A stretch of 64,000 nucleotides of DNA from a candidate division KSB1 bacterium (GTDB lineage Bacteria > Zhuqueibacterota > Zhuqueibacteria > Zhuqueibacterales > Zhuqueibacteraceae), in assembly GCA_034506255.1 (NCBI GenBank), contig JAPDPX010000002.1, forward strand, positions 320,971-384,970. Reading direction: 5' to 3'. The notes under the pieces are model-generated. The model saw only the letters and a list, made by a program, of their open reading frames with translations, did not search any database and had not been told where the DNA came from. Shown here in pieces: positions 43,206-51,838 of the stretch. The position numbers and the translations under genes are program-made. How positions within the stretch are numbered: position 1 is the stretch's first letter; each line of letters begins with the position of its first letter.

Positions 43206-45443
43206 TCAGAAAAGAAAAGCCGTGGTCAGGGCCACGCTGCGGATGGGTTCGAGGTTGCTTTCGACCTGGGTATAGTAATAGTCGAAGGCATTGTAGAGGT
43301 TGAGCGTGATTTCCACGGGCGTCAGGCGCACGCCCGCGCTGAAGTTCGTCACCCGCTGCGCCACGTTGGGCTGGTCGGGGAAAACGCAGAACCGCACCCG
43401 GCTGACGTAGCGCGAATCCACGCCCAGGAAGTAGCGGCCGAGCGTGAGGGTGGCGTTGCCGGTGAGCAAGTGGCGCGGCCGGTAGCACAGCGTTTCATTG
43501 GCAGCTTCGAGCATCCCCGTCACATCATTGCGGCGCTCCAATTGCCGCGCATCGAGATAGGTGTAGCTTCCCCCGAGGGACAGCCGCCGGTTCCATAAGG
43601 AGACGGTAACGTCCACCTCGGCCCCGCGTATGCGCGCCCGGTTGAAATTCTGGAATTGGATGACATTTTGATTGCGCTTGGTCACAAAACGGCCTTCGAT
43701 CAAATCTTGATAATCACTCCAGAACACGGCAGGATTGATGAACACGTTGCTGAGCACGAGCTGCCCGCCGACCTCATGCGACCAGCCGATTTCCGAGCTG
43801 AGATTGGGATTGGGGATCACCACGAAGCCGCTGGCTTTGGTGAGCGTGAAAAGTTCGGCCATGGTGGCGGCGCGAAAACCGCGGCCGGAGGACAGGCGCA
43901 GCGACAGCGCCGGCGAAACCACGCAAACCAGCCCGAAGCGCGGGTTGAGATGATATTCCTGCAAGCCGGTGTCCACCCAGTGATAATCCCCACGCAGGCT
44001 GGCGGTCAGGGTAAGCGCCGTGGTCGCTTTCCATTCATGCTGCAGATAAGCGGCGAAATCCCGGCCGTCATGCCTGCCAAAGAGCGTGGAGTTGATGTTG
44101 TTCACTGTTGCCGACAGGCCGAGGGTGGTGGCATGCACCGGGTTCAACTCGATATCGAGTTGGGCCTCGAGATCATTTTTGTAGGCGCGCGAGTCGATAT
44201 GGGGGCTGGTGTTGTTGACGAACGGATTGGGGTCGGTCTCGGCGAGATCGTTTTCGAAGCGGCTGTAATAGAAAGAATCGCGCAGCCGCAGCGTCATGTT
44301 GCTGGCGGGCAGCGTTTGATACGTGATGCCGGTTTGCAGCCGGCGCGTGTGCGTGCTCAGACCGGCGGACGATTCCGGCACGCGTGTAATTTCGTTGAGG
44401 CTGCGCGCGGCGATGGCCTCGCCGCCATGATTGTTGGCGACATTGACATATGCCGTCAGGAACGAAGTCGGCGTGAAACTGTACTTCAGTTTGGTGTAAC
44501 CGTTGAAGCGGCGATAGTTGCCGTTTTGCGAATAACCGGTCGATTCCCGCCGGCCCAGCGAGGCACGCACCCGCCATTTCCCGAAGGCGCGTGAATGAGA
44601 AATGTCCTGGTAGTTGTAGAACAACGTGCGCTCGGTGAAGCGCCACTCCGGGTAGCGCGGCTTGTCATAAATCCCGGTGGTGGCTTTGAACGTCGTGACC
44701 GGTTTCCCGGCCGGGTCTTTCGTGATGATATTGATCACCCCGCCCAGCGCGTTGCTGCCATACAGCGAGGAGGCCGCGCCCTTCACCACTTCCACCCGGT
44801 CGACTTCATTGGGCGGAATCTGATCCCACTTGATGTCGCCGCTGTCGCCGGGCAGCATCGGCACGCCGTCGATCAGCAGCAGCACACGCGTGCCCGCGCC
44901 GCGGCTGTAACCGGAGGAGCCGCGGATGTTGATCTGCCCGGCCATCAGATTCACGCCGGGCGCAAACTCCAGCAGCCGGTCGAGCGAAATGAAGTTTTGT
45001 TGCTCGATTTGGCGCGCATGCACCACGCTCAAACTTACCGGTGTTTCCAAAAAGGATTGTGCCTTCTTGCTGGCGGTCACCACCACCTCCGGCACGTCGA
45101 TGGCGGATTCGCGCAGTTGCAGGCTGACGCGCGTGGTGTCACCGGCCGTCACGCGCAACACCGCACTCATGCCGGCGACGTAGCCGATCAAGGAGGCGCG
45201 CACCCGATAATTGCCCGGCGGCACCCCGCGAATGACGAATCGGCCGTCACTATCCGAGATGGTGCCCATGCTCGTCCCTTCGACCATGAGATTGACCCCG
45301 GGCAGCGCCTCCTGAGTCGTCGCTTCGCGCACGCTGCCGGCGATCACACCGCGCGCCGCCGGTGTTTGCCCCTCGAGCGTGGCGCCGCTGCCGAGCAGCA
45401 GCACGGACAGGAGAGGCAGCAACCGCTTGGGTAAACGTTCCAT
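43206..45443 (-). CDS. TonB-dependent outer-membrane receptor
   Basis: 745 residues. Signal peptide (RLLPLLSVLLLGSGATL), then a carboxypeptidase-regulatory-like domain (GVIAGSVREATTQEALPGVNLMVEG in part), a plug domain with SGYSRGAGTRVLLLIDGVPM and VDRVEVVKGAASSLYGSNAL, and a 22-strand barrel ending with a terminal Phe after ALTTAFL. It imports siderophores, cobalamin, glycans or similar using TonB. Substrate is not evident; the plug is of the FepA/BtuB-like short type. The ATG at 45443 is chosen because an SD AGGGA and the signal peptide begin there; upstream in-frame residues are not signal-like. It follows a lipoprotein gene by about 100 bases on the same strand. Confidence 0.92.
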   Translation of the reverse strand: MERLPKRLLPLLSVLLLGSGATLEGQTPAARGVIAGSVREATTQEALPGVNLMVEGTSMGTISDSDGRFVIRGVPPGNYRVRASLIGYVAGMSAVLRVTAGDTTRVSLQLRESAIDVPEVVVTASKKAQSFLETPVSLSVVHARQIEQQNFISLDRLLEFAPGVNLMAGQINIRGSSGYSRGAGTRVLLLIDGVPMLPGDSGDIKWDQIPPNEVDRVEVVKGAASSLYGSNALGGVINIITKDPAGKPVTTFKATTGIYDKPRYPEWRFTERTLFYNYQDISHSRAFGKWRVRASLGRRESTGYSQNGNYRRFNGYTKLKYSFTPTSFLTAYVNVANNHGGEAIAARSLNEITRVPESSAGLSTHTRRLQTGITYQTLPASNMTLRLRDSFYYSRFENDLAETDPNPFVNNTSPHIDSRAYKNDLEAQLDIELNPVHATTLGLSATVNNINSTLFGRHDGRDFAAYLQHEWKATTALTLTASLRGDYHWVDTGLQEYHLNPRFGLVCVVSPALSLRLSSGRGFRAATMAELFTLTKASGFVVIPNPNLSSEIGWSHEVGGQLVLSNVFINPAVFWSDYQDLIEGRFVTKRNQNVIQFQNFNRARIRGAEVDVTVSLWNRRLSLGGSYTYLDARQLERRNDVTGMLEAANETLCYRPRHLLTGNATLTLGRYFLGVDSRYVSRVRFCVFPDQPNVAQRVTNFSAGVRLTPVEITLNLYNAFDYYYTQVESNLEPIRSVALTTAFLF

Positions 45444-45541
45444 GAGATTCGTCCCTGAATGATGGTATGGCAAAGCCTTCCCGCGATCGTCTGATTGATG
45501 CCATGAGCGCCCGATCCGCCGCCTGGTCGCTGTGATGCGGG

Positions 45542-46033
45542 TCATGGCAGGATGGGGGAAGGCGGCGAGAGCCGCGCGAAGTCAGCAATGATGTCGACGC
45601 CGGTGAGCATTTTCTTGCCGGGCACCGTGACACTGGCGGGCGCCGTGAAGCTGCCGTCCCGGCTGTAAACGCCCAGGGTGTCCAGGCCGCTGTAATCGCT
45701 GCTGGCAAACTTTTTTCTGGGTTTCCACGCCAGCACCACCCATTCATAAGTGCCGGGCGCCAGCGTGAGGGTGTAATCGTAAGTGGAAACGAAGCGCGGC
45801 AGGGTATCGCTGAAAACCGGGGGATTCAGGGCAATTTCAAAAACCGAAGCGGGCATTTTTCTGAACACCGCCACTCGCACCCATTCCGTGGTATCCGGCC
45901 ATGCTCCCACATAAGTGATGCGCCCGGAAATGCCCTCGCGAATGGGGGCCAGCCCGTGATCCGTGCACGCGGGAACAATCATGATGATGACAACCAAGCC
46001 GAGTGGGAGCAGCGCGATGGCGTGCTTGCGCAT
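45542..46033 (-). CDS. Hypothetical lipoprotein, partner of the TonB-dependent receptor
   Basis: 163 residues with a lipoprotein signal: MRKHAIALLPLGLVVIIMI, then VPAC with Cys23 as lipidation site. The mature domain has SGRITYVGAWPDTTEWVRVAVF, YDYTLTLAPGTYEWVVLAW and GSFTAPASVTVPGKK, a beta-sandwich pattern like carboxypeptidase-regulatory or DUF4382-type folds. It precedes the receptor gene in the same direction, so it may act as a surface binding or accessory protein; this is inferred from position. A strong promoter is seen upstream. Confidence 0.7.
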   Translation of the reverse strand: MRKHAIALLPLGLVVIIMIVPACTDHGLAPIREGISGRITYVGAWPDTTEWVRVAVFRKMPASVFEIALNPPVFSDTLPRFVSTYDYTLTLAPGTYEWVVLAWKPRKKFASSDYSGLDTLGVYSRDGSFTAPASVTVPGKKMLTGVDIIADFARLSPPSPILP

Positions 46034-46429
46034 GGGTTTCCCTCACAGAAATAAGCGGTTCATCCTGCGGGAGCAGGGCAAGCTCTGGGATGGTTCGAAT
46101 GTTTGCCCGCACCGCCACGGTCTGCCGCCGCAAGATCACTCAAAAATTTTGACTCAAATTACAGCATGCGATCATTATTGTCAACGGCGAAAACGGCCGC
46201 GGCAAATCAAAAGGGGGGAGGGAACGGTCACCGCGAAGATTTTGAACCACGCAAGCCACCAAGAGTGTGAGGGAAAAGCTGTTGTCTCCAGGCAGGGCTG
46301 CCTGCTCTGCTCCACACCTTTCCTAAGGGATGACGCCGTGGCACGGGAGGAAACGCGGCAATCCGGTCGCCGGCGCCATTCGTATTTCCAAGGCATCATC
46401 CTGTTTCTCATTTTGGAAAGGATCAAAAC
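46034..46429. other. Divergent intergenic region
   Basis: About 395 bases between the lipoprotein gene (-) and the DUF547 gene (+). It holds the minus-strand promoter at 46156-46184. A stretch on the minus strand around 46283-46303 faintly recalls a cobalamin box but lacks the full motif. No gene was seen. Confidence 0.45.
46156..46184 (-). promoter_or_regulatory. Sigma70-type promoter for the lipoprotein/receptor operon
   Basis: Minus strand: perfect TTGACA (46179-46184), a 17-base spacer, TAATTT (46156-46161). It lies about 120 bases upstream of the lipoprotein ATG (46033). Confidence 0.6.
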
Positions 46430-47230
46430 ATGACACCCGTTTTCGCCACGGCCGGTGGCTGCCACGGCCGATTCCGCCTCTGGTGGCAGCTTCTGCCGGC
46501 CGCGCTGTGTTTGTTCCCGCTTTGTTCCGTCCTGGGCGCGGCCGGCGGGCCGGATCACAGTCTGTTCACTGCAATTTTGCGTGATCACGTCCGCGCGGGC
46601 GCGGTCAATTATCGCGCCCTGAAAGAGGATGCGCGTCTGCCACAATACCTCGCCATGCTGCAGCAAACCGATCCCGCCGTCCTCACCGTCCGCCGTGAGC
46701 GGCTGGCGTTCTGGTTGAATGCCTACAATGCCTTCACGCTGCACTACGTGATCAGCAAGTATCCCGTCAAAAGCCTGATGAACAAGCTCGCTTATGCCAC
46801 CGGCGGCGGCACGTTCAAGACCAAATTCATCACCATCAACGGCGTCAAATATTCGCTCAACGACATCGAAAACGACATTATCCGGCCGATGGGAGACCCG
46901 CGCATTCATTTGGCACTCGTGTGCGGCGCCAAAAGCTGTCCACCCCTGCGTGCCGAAGCCTATGTCGCCGACCGCCTGGAGGAACAGCTCGAGGAGCAGG
47001 GGCGTCTTTTTCTCAGCCAGCCCGAAAAAAACCGTTTCGACTTCACCAACAACGAAATCCATCTTTCAAAAATCTTCGACTGGTTCAAGGATGATTTTCG
47101 CAAGCAGGGTGGCAGCGAACTCGATTTCATCGCCCGGTTTTTGCCCGCGGAGCAGGCGGAGCTGCTGCGTGCCCGCGCCGCGACCATCAAGGTCAAATAC
47201 ACCGAGTATGATTGGAGTCTGAACGAGTAA
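46430..47230 (+). CDS. DUF547 domain-containing exported protein
   Basis: 266 residues with a signal peptide (WWQLLPAALCLFPLCSVLGA, about 18-37). The DUF547 signature is clear: RLAFWLNAYNAFTLHYVISKYP, GGTFKTKFITINGVKYSLNDIE, DPRIHLALVCGAKSCPPLRAEAY, and a C-terminal LSKIFDWFKDDF. Function of the family is unknown, though the conserved Cys in CGAKSCP resembles a transglutaminase/NlpC-like active-site arrangement. SD GGAAAGGA precedes the ATG. It lies just upstream of the glycosyltransferase/radical SAM gene (54-base gap), so the two may be one transcript. Confidence 0.9.
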   Translation: MTPVFATAGGCHGRFRLWWQLLPAALCLFPLCSVLGAAGGPDHSLFTAILRDHVRAGAVNYRALKEDARLPQYLAMLQQTDPAVLTVRRERLAFWLNAYNAFTLHYVISKYPVKSLMNKLAYATGGGTFKTKFITINGVKYSLNDIENDIIRPMGDPRIHLALVCGAKSCPPLRAEAYVADRLEEQLEEQGRLFLSQPEKNRFDFTNNEIHLSKIFDWFKDDFRKQGGSELDFIARFLPAEQAELLRARAATIKVKYTEYDWSLNE

Positions 47231-47284
47231 TTGCATCCTCCCAGCCGCCGGACAACAGCGCTCACCCTCGATCAGGAGCAAGAC

Positions 47285-49429
47285 ATGACCGACCCGCTCG
47301 ACAAGCCACAGCCGCTTGCCGTTTCGATCATCATCCCGACCTGGAACGAAGCCGGGCAGATTGCGGACCTGGCCGGCTCTCTCGCCGGCCAGCCGGGCGT
47401 CGAATTGATTTTTGTCGATGGCGGCAGCAACGACGGCACCTGGCAGAAGATTGCAGAGATGAAGCACCGCTTGCCCGGCATTCATCTGCTGCACGCACCG
47501 CGCAGCCGCAGCCGCCAGATGAATGCGGGTGCGCGGTTGGCCCGCGGCGAGTGGTTGCTTTTTTTGCATGCGGACACGAAGCTGCCTCTTGCGTCTCTGC
47601 AGGCTTTTCTGCAAACTGCCGCCCAGGACACCCGGCTGGTCGCCGGTGCCTTCCGCTTTCGCGTGACACATCCGCGGCGTGTGTATCGCTATCTCGAATG
47701 GTATGTCGCCTTGCGCTGCCGGCTGTTGAAGCTGCCGTATGGTGACCAAGCCTTGTTCGTCAAACGGCAGGTGTTCGCCAAAAGCGGCGGATTCCGCGAG
47801 GATTTCCCGCTGATGGAGGATCTCGAATTCGTCCGGCGCCTGAACCGCGCACCGGGCTTTCGCGTGTTGTCCGCACCGGTCTATACTTCGGCACGACGTT
47901 ATGAGGCCGAGGGTTTTTGCAAGCGGGGCTGGAATAATTTGCGGTTGCAGTTTCTTTATGCCTGCGGTGTACCGCCAGTGCGGCTGGCGGCGGATTACTG
48001 GAAGAGTGCAGGAGGTTCACAGCCAATTTTCGCGGAGCAAAGCATGCCCACTGTCCAGCCAGTCGAGCAGGGAAGCACAAACGCCAACATTCACGGCACC
48101 GGCCAACAGTGGCCCGGCGCCGCGGAATGCAAAGCCAGAACCTGGAGTCGGTTGTCGCCGCATTTGCGCACCCCCGAGCAATGGCTGGGGCGCCGCAAAG
48201 CGATCGGCTGTGTCTCGCTTGAAATCACCCAGCGCTGCAATCTCGACTGTGAACTGTGTTATCTCAGTGAAATGAGCGAGGCCACCCTCGACCCGCCGCT
48301 GGTGGCGCTCGAGCAGCGCCTGCGTGAGATTCGCGCGCATTACGGCCCGGGCACGGCGGTGCAAATCAGCGGCGGCGACCCCACTCTGCGGGCGGAAGAC
48401 GAGCTGCTCGCAATTGTCCGCTGTGCCGCGGCGCTGGACTTGCAACCGGCGCTGCTCACCAACGGCATCAAAGCCACCCGCCCGCTGCTGGAGAAACTGG
48501 CTGCCGCCGGCCTTACCGACGTCGCTTTTCATGTCGATCTCACCATGAAGCTGCGCAAGGCCGACAAAAGCCTCTACACCAGCGAGGAAGAGTTGAATGA
48601 GCGGCGGCTGGAGTACATCGCGCGGGCGCGCGGTTTGAAGCTGGCGGTGATTTTCAACACCACGCTGTGTGCCAGGAATTTTCATGAACTGCCGATGCTG
48701 GTAAGGTTTTTCTGCACGCACGCCGACGTGGTGGGCATGTGCAGCTTTCAATTGCAGGCGGATACCGGCCGCGGGACACTGCGCGGCCGGCCCGGGGAGA
48801 TCACGCCTGACAACGTCGTCCGCATCATCAACGAACAGGTCAAACACCGCATCAATTTCGACGTCTTCACCATCGGCCACCCGCAGTGCAATCGCGTGGG
48901 TTACTCGTTCGTCAGCAACGGCAATGCCTACGATCTCTGGCATGATCCCGGCATCATCAACCGCCTGGCGGACAAATTCGAGGGCGTAAAAATCGACCGC
49001 CGCGATCCCGCCGCCGCAGTCAAAAACCTGGCGCGGCACATCATCAAGCATCCCGTCTTGTTGTGGGAAGCCGCGAAGTTTGTGGGCGTGCACGCCTGGC
49101 GGATGAAGGGGGATCTGCTGCGCAGCGGCTTGCGGGTGCACAAGCTCAGCTTTTTCGTGCACAACTTCATGCACGCCCAGGCGCTCGATCCCGAACGCAT
49201 CGCCAACTGTTCTTTCATGGTCATGACGGTGAACGGCCCGATGTCGATGTGTTTGCACAATGCCAATCGCGATGCCTACATCACCGCGCCCTTCGTGATC
49301 CGGCAGAATGGACAGGAACAAGTTTTCAACCCGGTGCGGCCCCACCGGCGGGCCTCCTGGGAGAGCAAAAAAGCCATGCTGGCTGGGCCGGCTGCTTCTG
49401 CAGTCCGGGCAGACAGCGCCTCGGGTTAA
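47285..49429 (+). CDS. Fused family-2 glycosyltransferase and radical SAM enzyme
   Basis: 714 residues. Residues about 12-240 form a GT2 domain like the 'rSAM/selenodomain-associated transferase 2' family: SIIIPTWNEAGQIADLA, FVDGGSNDGTW, FLHADTKLP and PYGDQALFVKRQVF. Residues about 300-600 are radical SAM, with the cluster motif CNLDCELC (Cys318/322/325), then VQISGGDPTLRAEDEL and LLTNGIKATRPLL. A linker of about 65 residues joins them. Within it, ATG 48044 has an SD GGAG six bases upstream, so the radical SAM part (461 residues) may also be made alone. The pair lies between DUF547 and the carotenoid genes. The substrate of either half is unknown. Confidence 0.8.
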   Translation: MTDPLDKPQPLAVSIIIPTWNEAGQIADLAGSLAGQPGVELIFVDGGSNDGTWQKIAEMKHRLPGIHLLHAPRSRSRQMNAGARLARGEWLLFLHADTKLPLASLQAFLQTAAQDTRLVAGAFRFRVTHPRRVYRYLEWYVALRCRLLKLPYGDQALFVKRQVFAKSGGFREDFPLMEDLEFVRRLNRAPGFRVLSAPVYTSARRYEAEGFCKRGWNNLRLQFLYACGVPPVRLAADYWKSAGGSQPIFAEQSMPTVQPVEQGSTNANIHGTGQQWPGAAECKARTWSRLSPHLRTPEQWLGRRKAIGCVSLEITQRCNLDCELCYLSEMSEATLDPPLVALEQRLREIRAHYGPGTAVQISGGDPTLRAEDELLAIVRCAAALDLQPALLTNGIKATRPLLEKLAAAGLTDVAFHVDLTMKLRKADKSLYTSEEELNERRLEYIARARGLKLAVIFNTTLCARNFHELPMLVRFFCTHADVVGMCSFQLQADTGRGTLRGRPGEITPDNVVRIINEQVKHRINFDVFTIGHPQCNRVGYSFVSNGNAYDLWHDPGIINRLADKFEGVKIDRRDPAAAVKNLARHIIKHPVLLWEAAKFVGVHAWRMKGDLLRSGLRVHKLSFFVHNFMHAQALDPERIANCSFMVMTVNGPMSMCLHNANRDAYITAPFVIRQNGQEQVFNPVRPHRRASWESKKAMLAGPAASAVRADSASG

Positions 49430-49492
49430 AGCGGCAGGATTGTCCCGCCCCCTGTTTGGGCGGCGCGCAGGTGCCAAAATCGGCATGAGGCT

Positions 49493-50170
49493 ATGAAAAT
49501 TGAATACCTCCTCTTCAATCTCTGCGTCCTTGCCGGGCCGCTGCTGATGAGCTTCGAGAAAAAGATTTACTTCTTCTCGCGCTGGCGCCCGGCAATGGCG
49601 GCCATCTTGCTGGTGGCACCCGGTTTTATTCTCTGGGATGCCGCAGTCACTGGCAGACACTGGTGGTTCAACCCCTCCTACACCCTCGACTTTCGTATTG
49701 CCGGCCTGCCTCTGGAAGAGTGGTTGTTCTTCTTCACCGTGCCGTTTGCCGCCTTGTTTGTCTGGGAAGTGATCGGCTTTTATCTGCCTGATCGCCGCCA
49801 CGCCGCGGCCAAAGGTTTCGCACTGCTGCTGTGGCTGGCGCCCCTGCCGGGCGTGCTCGCGCTTTGCCACGGCCGGGAATACACCGGCCTCATGCTTTTG
49901 GCGGTGAGTCTCACGGCGGTGCTCGATCGTCTGCTGCAGACGCGCTTGTTGAGCAGGCAGCGGGTGCTGCTCTATTTCGCTGCCACGCTGATGCTGAATG
50001 TGATCTGCAACGGCTATTTGACCGCGCGGCCCGTGGTGGTTTACAACGCGGCACATCATCTTGGCCTGCGAGTGGGCACGATTCCGATTGAAGATTTTGG
50101 CTACGGCTTTGCCTTGATCATGCCGGTCACAATACTCTATGAGAAGTTCCGTGGGACAGCGCCGGCTTAA
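49493..50170 (+). CDS. crtY: Lycopene cyclase, fused CrtYc-CrtYd type
   Basis: 225 residues, about seven membrane helices, built from two similar halves. The first has RHWWFNPSYTL then GLPLEEWLFFFTVPFA; the second has NGYLTARPVVVYN then GTIPIEDFGYGFALIMPVT. PxEE/PxED motifs are the catalytic acids of this family, which makes beta-ionone rings from lycopene ends. Fused YcYd proteins occur in Bacteroidota-type and archaeal pathways and include monocyclases. The first gene of the carotenoid island. Its 3' end overlaps the crtD-like gene by about 30 bases, so they are coupled. Confidence 0.92.
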   Translation: MKIEYLLFNLCVLAGPLLMSFEKKIYFFSRWRPAMAAILLVAPGFILWDAAVTGRHWWFNPSYTLDFRIAGLPLEEWLFFFTVPFAALFVWEVIGFYLPDRRHAAAKGFALLLWLAPLPGVLALCHGREYTGLMLLAVSLTAVLDRLLQTRLLSRQRVLLYFAATLMLNVICNGYLTARPVVVYNAAHHLGLRVGTIPIEDFGYGFALIMPVTILYEKFRGTAPA

Positions 50171-51647
50171 ACATGTGCTGGTGATCGGCGCCGGTCTGGG
50201 CGCCCTGAGCGCGGCAGTGCGTCTGGCGCGCATGGGGTTTCGTGTCACCGTGTTCGAAAAAAATGCCGAAATCGGCGGCAAAGCCGGCGAACGCCTGTTG
50301 CACGGCTATCGCTTCGATACCGGTCCCTCCCTGCTCACCATGCCATTTGTGGTGGATGAGCTGTTTGCTTTTGCGGGCTGTGCGCGCGAACAGTTTCTGC
50401 ATTATGTGCCGCTGGAGCCGATTTGCCGCTATTTCTTTCCCGACGGCACCCGCCTGGATGCCAGCTCCGATCCTGCCCGGATGAAGGCGGAAATCGCCCG
50501 GCTTTCCGCCCGCGAGGCCGCGCAATACGAGAAGTTTCTGGCGTACAGCCGCCGCATTTATCAACTCACGGCGGAGATTTTTCTTTTTTCCCCGTTTCAT
50601 GAATGGCGCAGACTGCTGCGCCGGCGAAATTGGCGGACGCTGTTTTCCCTGCCGCTCCTCGATCCCTGGCGCACCGTGCATCAGGGAGTGGCCCGCTTCT
50701 TTTCGGATGCGCGCCTGCTGCAATTGTTCGACCGCTACGCCACCTACAATGGCTCGAATCCCTATCGCGCGCCGGCGACGCTCAACATCATTCCTCATGT
50801 CGAGTATGAACTGGGCGGCTATTACATTCAGGGCGGCATGCGGCGTCTGGTGACGGCGCTCGCACAAGTGATGCAGCATCTCGGTGTCGAGCTGCACATC
50901 TCCCATCGTGTCGAGAAAATTTTGCATGATGGCAAAAAAGTCACCGGCCTGCAGGTCGAGGGCGAAAAGGTGGCGGGGGATTATGTGCTCTGCGGACAGG
51001 ACGTGGTGGTGGCATATGAACAATCGCTCGAAGGGTTTGACCGGCGGCGGCGGCAACTGCGCCGGTTGGAACCCTCCTGTTCCGGTCTGGTTTTTCTCTG
51101 GGGTGTGCGCCGGACGCATGAGCAGCTCCTGCATCACAACATTTTCTTCTCGCATGATTACCGCCGCGAGTTCGAAGAAATCTTTGATGAATTGCTGCCG
51201 CCGCAAGACCCCACCATCTACCTGGCCATCACCAGCAAGAGCGATCCCGCGCACGCTCCCGGTGGCGGGGAAAACTGGTTTGTGCTGCTGAACATGCCCT
51301 ATTTGTCCGGCCGGTGTGATTGGCGGAAGGAGTGGCCGCAGGTGCGCGAGCGCGTCCTGACCAAGCTGCGTCGCTTTGGCCTCGAAGTCGCCAGCGCCAT
51401 TGCAGTGGAGGAGGTCATCACCCCGCAGGATTTTTACGATCTCTATCTGAGCAATCGCGGCAGCATTTACGGCATTTCCTCCAATCGCCGCAGCACGGCT
51501 TTTCGCCGGCCGCCGAATCGCAGCCGCGATCTCGAAGGCCTGTACTTTGCGGGCGGCGCGACCCATCCCGGCGGCGGCATCCCGCTGGTGTTGCTCTCCG
51601 GCAAACTGGCTGCGGAATTGATTGCCGGGCATGCAGCCCGGAGCTGA
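50139..51647 (+). CDS. crtD: CrtD-like carotenoid 3,4-desaturase (phytoene-desaturase family)
   Basis: 502 residues. N-terminal FAD motif VLVIGAGLGALSAAVRLARMG, GKAGERLLHGYRFDTGPSLLTMP, and C-terminal YFAGGATHPGGGIPLVLLSGKLAAELI. The central NPYRAPATLNIIPHVEYELGGYYIQGG resembles CrtD (1-hydroxycarotenoid 3,4-desaturase) and other non-CrtI members more than CrtI. A second family member 190 bases downstream is the better CrtI. Its start may be ATG 50139 or GTG 50151 (the latter sits after GAGAAG); both give a full FAD motif. Specificity inferred from the pair. Confidence 0.72.
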   Translation: MRSSVGQRRLKHVLVIGAGLGALSAAVRLARMGFRVTVFEKNAEIGGKAGERLLHGYRFDTGPSLLTMPFVVDELFAFAGCAREQFLHYVPLEPICRYFFPDGTRLDASSDPARMKAEIARLSAREAAQYEKFLAYSRRIYQLTAEIFLFSPFHEWRRLLRRRNWRTLFSLPLLDPWRTVHQGVARFFSDARLLQLFDRYATYNGSNPYRAPATLNIIPHVEYELGGYYIQGGMRRLVTALAQVMQHLGVELHISHRVEKILHDGKKVTGLQVEGEKVAGDYVLCGQDVVVAYEQSLEGFDRRRRQLRRLEPSCSGLVFLWGVRRTHEQLLHHNIFFSHDYRREFEEIFDELLPPQDPTIYLAITSKSDPAHAPGGGENWFVLLNMPYLSGRCDWRKEWPQVRERVLTKLRRFGLEVASAIAVEEVITPQDFYDLYLSNRGSIYGISSNRRSTAFRRPPNRSRDLEGLYFAGGATHPGGGIPLVLLSGKLAAELIAGHAARS

Positions 51648-51838
51648 GACCGAAACCGGAACACCGGGGAAAATGACAAATCCTGTTGGAGGGGATTGCA
51701 GCCGGTGCTGCGTAGTGTTTAAAACAAAACCCTGCAACGCGGCCCCCGCCGGCAGGTTTGAGAGGAAGAAGGCGGCGTTACGCCGCGTGAAATCTGCAAC
51801 GAAATATCCCGACTGAACAACCGGGTTGATGTGAGACC

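Noticed and set aside
43063..43598. Plus-strand open frame across the receptor gene
   Set aside because: It is antisense to the TonB-dependent receptor, with no SD or domain pattern.
46250..46330. Possible cobalamin riboswitch before the TonB-dependent receptor operon
   Set aside because: Only a short GGAGAC-like stretch recalls the B12 box; the rest of the conserved core is missing and it lies upstream of the predicted promoter rather than in the leader.
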